From: Ottelia alismoides | Lineage: Eukaryota; Streptophyta; Magnoliopsida; Alismatales; Hydrocharitaceae | Direction of reading: 5' to 3' | Length of the DNA stretch: 64,000 bases | NCBI GenBank assembly: GCA_037367405.1 | Contig: JAZKJV010000384.1 | Location: 372,001-436,000, forward strand | Shown: piece by piece, positions 57,116 to 64,000 of the stretch | Position numbering within the stretch: position 1 is the stretch's first letter | How the letters are laid out: every line of letters begins with the position of its first letter | Position numbers and translations under genes: made by a program | The notes under the pieces: generated by a model | Database searches by the model: none | What the model was told of the DNA's origin: nothing | What the model saw: the letters and a program-made list of their open reading frames with translations, nothing else

Positions 57116-57445
57116 AAGCTCCAGACACCAACCACCCCCGCAGCCCCGCTCGCCTGCAAGCTACAGCCCCCCGGCAAGCCCCAGGCCTCCCCGTGCGTGT
57201 CTGACCTGTTGCAAGCTCGAACTCACTCCCTCCTCTTCTTTCTTTCTTTTCTTGATTAATGTCAGTCGTTAGATAACTGGTTGGTTAGATTAACTCAACC
57301 ATCTGGTTGAGTTATTGGACTAAACTAACGGAAGGTTGTGCGTGTAAAACGGAGCGATTATTCAGGGTTCTGGATGTAATTCGTATTTATCGAGGGTTCT
57401 TGGGGTAATTACCATACTACTCAGGGTTATGGGTGTAAATATCCC

Positions 57446-57454
57446 TAAAAGAAA
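57446..57454. repeat. Right 9-bp TSD (TAAAAGAAA) of the MULE
   Basis: Identical to 53,692-53,700. Confidence 0.93.
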
Positions 57455-57673
57455 CAACTGACAAAGGAGACAATAATTCATTACAAGTTTGATGATAGGA
57501 AGAAAAGCATAAATTGGGTAAACATAAAAAATAATGTTTACTGATAATTACTAGCATGAATAATATGTCTGTTAGTAGTTATTATCTGAGGTAAATTAAT
57601 TAAGAATTGAATTATATTATTTTTTGAAGAGAAGAATAGAATTATACTTGGCATAATGCTGCAATAGTAGTGT

Positions 57674-57879
57674 TGTAACATCCTAACTCCAACATAGTAC
57701 CACATGGAAAACTCACAAAGTGTGGGTGTGGTATATAAATGGTGGGGATTACTATTTGACAACTTGGGCTTAAGCATTTTGGGTGGTTGTCAACGGATCC
57801 ATTTGGGCCCGTATCCAACAAGTTGCCAGGGCCAGTTTTCCTCGATAACGGACCAGGGACCTAAGCCCGGGATGTTACA
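57674..57879 (+). mobile_element. Solo LTR of the TRIM family
   Basis: 206 bp, TGTAACATCC...GATGTTACA, with the same CTTAAGCATTTTGGG, GGGCCAG and GGGACCTAAGCCCGGGA blocks as the array LTRs. Flanked by an exact 5-bp TSD AGTGT (57,669-57,673 and 57,880-57,884). It arose from a complete element by LTR-LTR recombination. Confidence 0.9.
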
Positions 57880-58013
57880 AGTGTGGTAATATATACCAAC
57901 AATGGTATTGGATAATATTGGCTATACCATGTTTCCTCAAGTTTTCCCGATTTTGGTGATCTTAAAGGATATTGATATGTATGAGGTTCCCCAATATGTG
58001 ATGTATTCCCGAT

Positions 58014-58918
58014 CAAGGTTTAAAAAAGCGTGAGGCGGTCCGAGGTGTTTTCTCCAAAATTAAGGCGAGGTGTAAGCCTCGAGGCGGTCGAGGCATAAGC
58101 CTCAATTTTTTGAAAAAAAATAAAATTAAAGCAAAATACATTAGAAAAGAATATAATAATATTAAGTTTTGCCAAAAACACATTCAAAAATAATTTCACA
58201 CTATACATAAGTGATTATTCTAAGATTCACAAATAACGATCTTAAAATAATTATTCTAAGATTCACAACATTATATTAATGCCAAAAATATTGATGTGCC
58301 AGCTCTTTGTGGCTAATGTAATGTATGTCACAGATATTGATAAGAAAATTTTCCAAGCTATACTAGATGGACCCATATATTTGTAAAGTAAGCCATGGCA
58401 CTCAATATGGTATATGCTAAAGATTTGGTGAGAAAGATGCTGACCATAGAGCCAGCAACATTCAAACTTGCAATTAATGTAAAATACTTATTATAATTCA
58501 AACTCAAATATGTGTGCAATAGAACTAGTATGTGCAGATGCATAATAAATTGAACATGATATATACAAGATCACAGAATTTTGTTTGTTTCAAGCTATCT
58601 CTTCTCTTTGCAAGGAGCTACATATAGAAATATGCAAGGTTTAACATGGAAATAAAAACACAAACATTAAAAAAACAATTCTTAGAGAAAAATAGGGTCA
58701 TGTGCAAAGCACACAACCAAAAAACTAAAGAAAAACTTCATGCTCAAGGCTTACGCCTCCGCCTCGCCTCGAGTGCCTCACACCTTGAGTGCCTCACGAA
58801 GAGGTGAGGCGTACGCACCAGCAATAGGTCTCGAGGCACATGCCTCGAGGTGCTTTAGGCTCGCCTCACCTCGAGGCGTACGCCTCAGTGCCTCGAGACG
58901 GCGCATTTTAAAACTGTG
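58014..58918. mobile_element. hAT-type element with GCCTCGAGGC-rich ends
   Basis: 905 bp. 8-bp TSD TTCCCGAT, exact, at 58,006-58,013 and 58,919-58,926. Ends CAAGGTTTAAAAAAGCG and, reversed, CACAGTTTTAAAATGCG. Both ends have GCCTCGAGGC/GTGAGGCG subterminal repeats (right side longer). The middle is AT-rich and non-coding. Confidence 0.8.
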
Positions 58919-59220
58919 TTCCCGATATATCTTGATGTCATGGTATCAATATGGCCGAGCTTGACCTACAAGATCAGTAGTTCAGAGATAAGTTCAGTGT
59001 TTTAGGGCATTCAGTTCGACCACAGATCATGTGCACCGATTGAACAATATTATTGTGATGGTTTAACCAGGGATCTGGTGTTTCGGTCTTGCAGATTAAG
59101 ATCTGCTAACTGGATCGGGCGGCCTATTCGACCTTTCTAACTTATGCATTACTTGTTACACAACTGACTAACAACATATGTGTGCAGTTCTGCAACACAA
59201 ACAATTAGTATTCTAAGTGA

Positions 59221-59429
59221 TCATTTGGACTGATCAGTGATATAGTCAACACAGACATCATTGTGACTTTCCCTGTGGAACACTGAAATATAAGCTGCTT
59301 TGCTCTTCGGGTTTGTGGTCTGCTGCAAAAATAGTTTTGACAGGTCTTCAAGTTTCCACAGCTGATGGCATGTGTAAACAAGATCAAAGGCATGACTAGA
59401 GGAACACACAATGTTTGTGGAGTAGTATC
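59221..59429 (-). CDS. Probable terminal exon of an unidentified gene
   Basis: The minus strand opens after a good acceptor (GTGTTCAG ending at 59,430) with a frame reading YYSTNIVCSSSHAFDLVY, then CHQLWKLEDLSKLFLQQTT, then KSKAAYISVFHRES, and a TGA at 59,221-59,223. Amino-acid composition is that of a normal soluble protein, and the other frames are worse. It may be the last exon of the gene whose earlier exon-like pieces are at 60,516-60,622 and 60,993-61,260. I do not recognise the family. The reading phase does not join directly to the 60,516 donor, so an exon may be missing or the gene may be decayed. Confidence 0.4.
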
Positions 59430-59444
59430 CTGAACACGCTCTTG

Positions 59445-60487
59445 ATCAAGGTTCGAAATCTCGATTTCGATTTCGTTTCGGTCCCCTCCAAAACCGAAAT
59501 TTCGGGAAATTTCGACCGTTTCGGTGGAAATGTCGAAAATGACTTAAAAAATCATTTTTCGATGATTTTTTTTGGAAATTAAGATCTTCCGAGTTATTAC
59601 AACAATAAATAGCTTACAAATACACACTTATATCACAGATATTGCTTATATATGCCCCTTATATCGCACATATCGATCATATCGGTCATATCGGTCATAT
59701 CGGTCAAATCGATGTTAATGTTAATTCTTGACTGATATATACTGGAAATTAATATCATCCAATCCAAGATCTTAAAACAACAACAACTTACAAATGCACA
59801 CTTATATCACACACATCTCTCATCTGTGCGCCTTATATCACACCATATCGGTCATATCATACATATTGTTGAGCTGACTGATAGATACTGGAAATGGAAA
59901 TCAAAATAACTAACAACACTTAGACGACATCTTTTGTTCATAAAAGTATACAAGAATTTTTATTCTAAAATGTAAATAATGATTAATTAAATAATATTTT
60001 GTTCATAGAAATAACCGTCACAAACAAAGTTCGAATGAATTACAGAATTAATTACATACCTACAATAAAGATGCATCTATTTACGAAGATAAATAAGAAA
60101 CAAATGAAAGGAACAAGGTATATCAAATATATAGAAGCTATTGAGTTTTTTCATCTCCATTGCTTAAACCCAAAGGGGAGGAAGCTCCCCAAGTTGAATA
60201 ATCGATGTATGTACCCTCTTGTCGCAACATACCATGTATCCATAAATTTTAACCGAAATGGGTCGAAACAAGTCGAAATGTCGAAATATCACCGAAATTT
60301 CGGTCGAAATCCAGGAAATTTTGTACTGAAATCCATGAATTTCAACCGAAATGCGTCGAAACGGGTCGAAATGACGAAATATCACTGAAATTTCGGTCGA
60401 AATCCGGGAAATCGATATATATATATATATAGGAGTTTCGATACCCATGACCTCTCGAAACCGAAATTTCGGCGAAATTTCGCTTGA
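59445..60487. mobile_element. CGAAATTTCGGT-rich repeat element inside the putative intron
   Basis: Both ends are packed with palindromic CGAAATTTCGG units (59,455-59,560 and 60,270-60,487). Between them lies a 59,640-59,870 stretch with repeated CATATCGGT, and AT-rich sequence. The left start CAAGGTTCGAAAT resembles the start of the 58,014 element (CAAGGTTTAAAA). Possible flanking 8-mers CTCTTGAT/CGCTTGAT agree at 7 of 8, but the ends do not pair well. An (AT)n run lies at 60,415-60,432. The frame at 59,999-60,388 is repeat-derived. Confidence 0.45.
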
Positions 60488-60515
60488 TGCAAAGCTGACG
60501 GTACTCTGAGCTTAC

Positions 60516-60622
60516 ATCAATCTTCAAGATTACTTTAGCTCCTTGACATTGATTATATTCTACTGTCAACAGTCCGATTTTCTCCAGCATCTCCTGAAAC
60601 GATTTCTGGTTTTGCCAAACAT
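60516..60622 (-). CDS. Probable internal exon of the unidentified gene
   Basis: 107-nt minus-strand segment between an acceptor-like CACTAAG and a strong donor GAT|GTAAGC. It reads VWQNQKSFQEMLEKIGLLTV, then EYNQCQGAKVILKID. The frame is open only between these sites, as expected of an exon (a stop lies just upstream in frame). The protein family is not recognised. Confidence 0.4.
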
Positions 60623-60689
60623 CTTAGTGAATCTGTAGCGGTTATCATGCAATGGTTCATGTTGGAGCATTTGTTATGTGCGCCTATTG

Positions 60690-60976
60690 TGTTGTAGGAG
60701 GGTAAATGGATCCTGGAGAGATCCATTTACCCCATCCATATGTTTAGTCCCACATTGTCCACTGGTGGGACTTGAAGGCTCTGTGGAGGCTATATAAGGA
60801 GCTTCAGACCTCATGTATCCATTGAGAGAAAAAGGAATATAATATCCGTCCCTTTGAGGGATTCTCTCGTGGTTTCATCTCGCTCCTCATGGAGTAGGGT
60901 TCCATATTAAATCTCGCTGTTCTTCGTTGTTCTTAATCTTTTTCCATGTTCGCTTCCGCATGTTTGTTTTCTAACA
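60690..60976 (+). mobile_element. Solo LTR-like sequence, Copia type
   Basis: 287 bp starting TGTTGTAGGAGGG and ending TTCTAACA, with an inverted repeat GTAAATGGATC...GATCCATTTAC near the start, a CCACATTGTCC block and a TATA box TATATAAGGA at 60,791-60,800. It looks like a complete small LTR, but no 5-bp TSD is seen. It separates two exon-like pieces of the unidentified gene. Confidence 0.5.
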
Positions 60977-60992
60977 GTTCCAGAGGGAGTTC

Positions 60993-61260
60993 TCATGTGA
61001 TTGCAGTGTTTTGGAGAGGCCCATATGGGTAAAAACACCTTTGAGGATAATTTAGGATATGAATGCTAATAATTGACCCCATCATGTGGCAGCAAAAGCA
61101 TGTAGATGTGGTTAGGATCTCCCTTAGTGGCAACTGGGGGACCTGGGAAAGTGGGGAAGGAATTGGATCACACTTGTTTGAATCTTTTTTGTTCTCGATT
61201 TGGGATATTTCGTCAGCAAATGGGGATGTGATACCAGTTGGCACAGTTGCTCCTCCACCA
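60993..61260 (-). CDS. Probable exon of the unidentified gene
   Basis: Minus-strand frame open from about 61,260 to 60,993: GGATVPTGITSPFADEIS, QIENKKDSNKCDPIPSPLSQ, LREILTTSTCFCCHMMG, SIISIHILNYPQRCFYPYG. The composition is protein-like, with a Cys/His cluster CFCCHMM. The true exon may end before the stop, for example at AAAG|GTGTTT near 61,040. The plus-strand frame 61,063-61,305 over the same bases is less convincing. Family not recognised. Confidence 0.35.
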
Positions 61261-61715
61261 ATGCTCCATTACTGGGAAAGGTTTATCTGTCTTCAAGAAA
61301 AATAATCCATTATTTGCAAGCGACCATAATAGGTTACTTTAATGGGGGGTTTTACACTTCTGTCCTTCCGAGTTTTCGTAGTTATGCATATGCCCGTATC
61401 TTTTTTGAAATAATACTTGTGCTAGTTCCCATTTCGCGAGGTGGGTGGAGGAAGGAGACAAGGAAGATGGGCCAAATTGCACTTATGCACATGCATTTAA
61501 CACCCGTTAAGAAGGGACTGTAACTAACTAGATGGGCTCAGGTATTAAGGGTGCAAGAACATCTGGAGGCAAGTTTTATTTCAGAAAGGTTAGCTGCAAG
61601 ATTTTGGAAGGATACAAGTATAAAAATCCCAACTTTAGTGTACACATCAAACTCCTAGGTTGTTAATGACAAGGTCCTAAACTGTCTTTCTTTTCACCTG
61701 TTCTCACAAGTGCTC

Positions 61716-61948
61716 TTGTTTGGTTTGGGATTAAAAGTTAAAGGAGAATAACTTATGGAGGGTTTATTTGCTAAAAAAGATATTAAATGCCCAATTGTTT
61801 TGTAAGATAGTTTCTCCTTGTCTTGAGATAAAGGGACTTTATCGTCTGATAAGTTAGCTTAGGATAAGTTGTCACATTATGAACGCATCAGTCATGATGT
61901 CTTTGTTTACAGTATTTATCCCTTATCCCTATAACCAACCAAATACGC
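61716..61948. mobile_element. Possible small MITE (TTTGGTTTGGGAT ends)
   Basis: TTGTTTGGTTTGGGATTA at the left and, reversed, GTATTTGGTTGGTTATAGG at the right, with TTATCCCTTATC/GATAAG motifs between. Such 'TGTTTGGTT' ends are common in plant MITEs. No clear TSD. Confidence 0.3.
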
Positions 61949-62015
61949 ATGATGGATAACTTTCATTTATCCCTTATCTATTTTTATGCCTTTATCTTTG
62001 GAACTTGGGAAGAAC

Positions 62016-63266
62016 TATGGATGTCAAATTGGGTGTATCCGTTGGTTCGTATCCAAAACCGCTCCATTTATTGACATGTGCTCCATTTATTTTTAGATTG
62101 GTTTAGGTTTGAAACTTACTACTCATGCAGGTACAGGTCCAGATGTGGGATTCCCTTATAGATATCTGAACCCAATTTAAGTACACATACATGTACATAT
62201 ACATATACATATATATGTATGTATATCTAGATGTACATGTGCATATACATGTGTCTGTATTTGTATGTTTCATGTTATTTAAACTAATCCAACCTAACCA
62301 ATATCTAATCGTTTCAACTCATCAATATAAAAGTCTTGTTATACTCCCGTAATTCATTCACTAATTTAGATTTAATTGTTTTTTATTTTTAACATACATA
62401 TTTTTAATTCAATATGAACAACCATCCAATTAATATAAATCCACGATATTCCCCACACATGTTACGTATATTTGACCTCCTCCACTAGGACCTTGCACAT
62501 TACATATTATCCATGAACTAAATGTTAACATGTTGTGCATCTTCAATATTTTCATTCAATATATATCTCCATTATCCTCAAATAATTTATATCTTTAGTT
62601 AATTTATAATTGAATCTATGTTGAATGTCTGAGGTTTTTGTATAACTAATTTTTATTAGAGGAAAGGGAGCCTACTTTGTTAAGTAGGTAACTTACCTAC
62701 TTCACATTTCTTTTTTTTTGCAAAATTTTTATTTTTTTGAAAAATACCACTGTGGATTTTCAAAATTATATCCCTCTAATGTCATTCAAATTTCGTCAGA
62801 AACAGAGAGTCTTACGGACTCCATCCAGACAGTCATTTTTTAACGGTCACAGATTTGTTGTATTTTACCTGTTATGGATGGAGGCCGTAGGAGTCTCTAT
62901 TTCTGATGAAATTTGAATGACATTAGAGGGATATAGTTATGAAAATTCACGGTGATATTTTTCAAAAAAAATAAAAAAATTTGCAAAAATGGAATGTGAA
63001 GTATGTAAGGTTACCTACTTCACAAAGTAGGCTCCCTTTCCTCTTTTTATTATATTTTTTTAAAGAATATATTTTTTGAATGGTTAGTCAAAGATTTGGT
63101 GCCGGAAGTATGGATAGTCATCGGGTACATGGATACCCGATGGGTATATGGGTATCCGCTTATAACTACCTATTTAATAAATAGATGGATTGCATAGTGA
63201 TTTTATAAATGGACATGGTCTGAAAATACTAATACCTGCCCCGAACTCGATCCGCTGACATCCCTA
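62016..63266. mobile_element. hAT-type element containing a nested MULE MITE
   Basis: 1,251 bp. Ends TATGGATGTCAAATTGGG and, reversed, TAGGGATGTCAGCGGATCG. Flanking 8-mers GGAAGAAC (62,008-62,015) and GGAATAAC (63,267-63,274) agree at 7 of 8. Subterminal GGGTATCC/GGATACCC motifs near the right. Non-coding; 866 bp without the inner MITE. Confidence 0.7.
62659..63043. mobile_element. Fold-back MULE MITE with exact 9-bp TSD
   Basis: 385 bp that is almost one long hairpin: GAGGAAAGGGAGCCTACTTT at the left and its exact complement at the right, with arms pairing for roughly 160-170 bp with scattered mismatches. Exact 9-bp TSD TTTTTATTA (62,650-62,658 and 63,044-63,052) places it in the Mutator superfamily. 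Non-coding. Confidence 0.9.
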
Positions 63267-63729
63267 GGAATAACAATTTCTTATAGATTTTTTAAAATTT
63301 TTGGGAGAGATTGTCTGAAGAAGCCCTTTTTTAATGGTCATTTCTACAAAAATATTTTATTTTTGAAATCATTTAATCTTATTTATGTTGTCATAATTTC
63401 GACTTTTGGATCCTTATTAGAAATGTATTTTGCACGTTTGCCCATTTAAAACATTGCAAGCGTAAAGTTTCTGCATTGGCAGGGGTTCAAGTGTAAAATT
63501 CTATATCTTGGATTTGTGGTGCACTCCCATTCTTAGTGGACCTCTGTTTCCACTTTAAGGCCACAAACGTGCGGATTCGAAAGGTGGGTTTATCTTAAAG
63601 TTGCAATGGACAGTTAGCTTGCTTTAAGCATGTTGGCTTCGTTTAGCTATCTATGTTTTTGGGGGGTTAAATTAAAAAATCCAACAAAATGAGGTAAATA
63701 TAGTAAATGAACATGATAAAAAGGCATGG

Positions 63730-63895
63730 AAGGTCATATCGATTTCGATATCGTGTCGATATGATATTTCGATGACACTTTTTTATGAAAGAAATACCTG
63801 AAAAGGAGGAAATATCGTCATATCAGTACCCATATCGATCTCATCTCGATATCGATATATCGGTGATATATCGCCGATATTTCCTTCCAAAAAAA
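63730..63895. repeat. CGATAT-rich palindromic repeat patch
   Basis: Dense ATATCGATTTCGATATCG and GATATATCGCCGATAT motifs on both sides of a short AT-rich spacer, as in the decayed ends of a TIR element. It is related in style, not in exact sequence, to 59,445-60,487. Confidence 0.5.
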
Positions 63896-64000
63896 GGTGT
63901 GACGTTTAGGTGTATGATTATAAGAGTAAAGTTAGGGTTTTTACTCATGCGCTCCTACGGGATTGTGCAATTATTGTTATTCCCCTGTATTTTTGCAATA

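Larger units (their letters stand above)
53701..57445. mobile_element. Non-autonomous Mutator-like element (MULE) with captured or inserted DNA
   Basis: 3,745 bp with exact 9-bp TSD and long terminal inverted repeats. The first 28 nt (GGGATATTTACACCCATAACC...) are identical in inverted form, and weaker similarity extends about 100 bp. No transposase. Contents in order: C-rich segment 53,890-54,420, 330 bp of unique sequence, a TRIM array, a C-rich segment 56,650-57,200. MULEs that carry host DNA are known as Pack-MULEs; whether any content here is host gene DNA is not shown. Confidence 0.88.

Noticed and set aside
59999..60388. 129-codon plus-strand frame
   Set aside because: Its C-terminal half translates the CGAAATTTCGGT repeat (recurring NFNRN.SK.VEM), so it is repeat-derived.

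Overview
This is nuclear DNA of a flowering plant, repeat-rich and gene-poor. The evidence is a plant-type class I carboxylesterase gene, two eukaryotic tRNA-Arg(CCU) genes with Pol III T-tract terminators, a decayed nuclear insertion of plastid DNA (rps12 exon 2 plus a 23S rRNA piece), and stacked LTR retrotransposons, CACTA, hAT-type and Mutator-type elements with visible target-site duplications (TSDs). Nothing separates monocot from eudicot decisively.

Layout. 1-10.6 kb is a nest of long-LTR elements on the minus strand. Three successive LTR starts (7021, 8895, 10594) lie one outside the other, which suggests three nested insertions whose other ends are left of the window. A further complete LTR (2806-6572) sits inside the innermost one. 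11.2-14.0 kb is a decayed Mutator-type element with a C-rich segment and the rearranged plastid DNA. 14.3-14.9 kb is a Copia-type LTR end with several degenerate primer-binding-site copies in a row. 16.0-18.0 kb holds a hAT MITE and the one convincing intact protein gene, a CXE15-like carboxylesterase with its own TATA box. 18.3-20.2 kb holds a CACTA-like fold-back and two hAT elements, one inside the other. A tRNA-Arg follows, then a degenerate CACTA element (21.0 to about 26 kb).

28.2-32.0 kb is a decayed Ty3/Gypsy integrase end and its 3' LTR, which contains an 850-bp minisatellite. 32,042-44,016 is a complete 12-kb non-autonomous LTR element: 3.8-kb LTRs, exact 5-bp TSD, tRNA-Asp primer site, broken protease, an acidic repeat-like ORF, and a cluster of six hairpins that copy the element's polypurine tract. 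Then come a hAT MITE, a 194-bp tandem duplication, the second tRNA-Arg, another hAT element, and LINE and Copia polymerase remnants (49.5-52.3 kb).

53,701-57,445 is a Mutator-type element with a perfect 9-bp TSD. It contains a five-LTR/four-internal tandem TRIM array that is itself flanked by one 5-bp TSD. The last part has a solo LTR of the same TRIM family, several TSD-bearing TIR elements (one a MULE MITE inside a hAT element), and minus-strand coding-like segments at 59.2-61.3 kb that look like exons of a gene I cannot name.

There is no operon-like cooperation between genes. The main story is layered insertion. The most novel-looking structures are the hairpin/polypurine cluster of the 12-kb element, the A-B-B-B-A TRIM array inside a MULE, and the repeated primer-binding-site motif.
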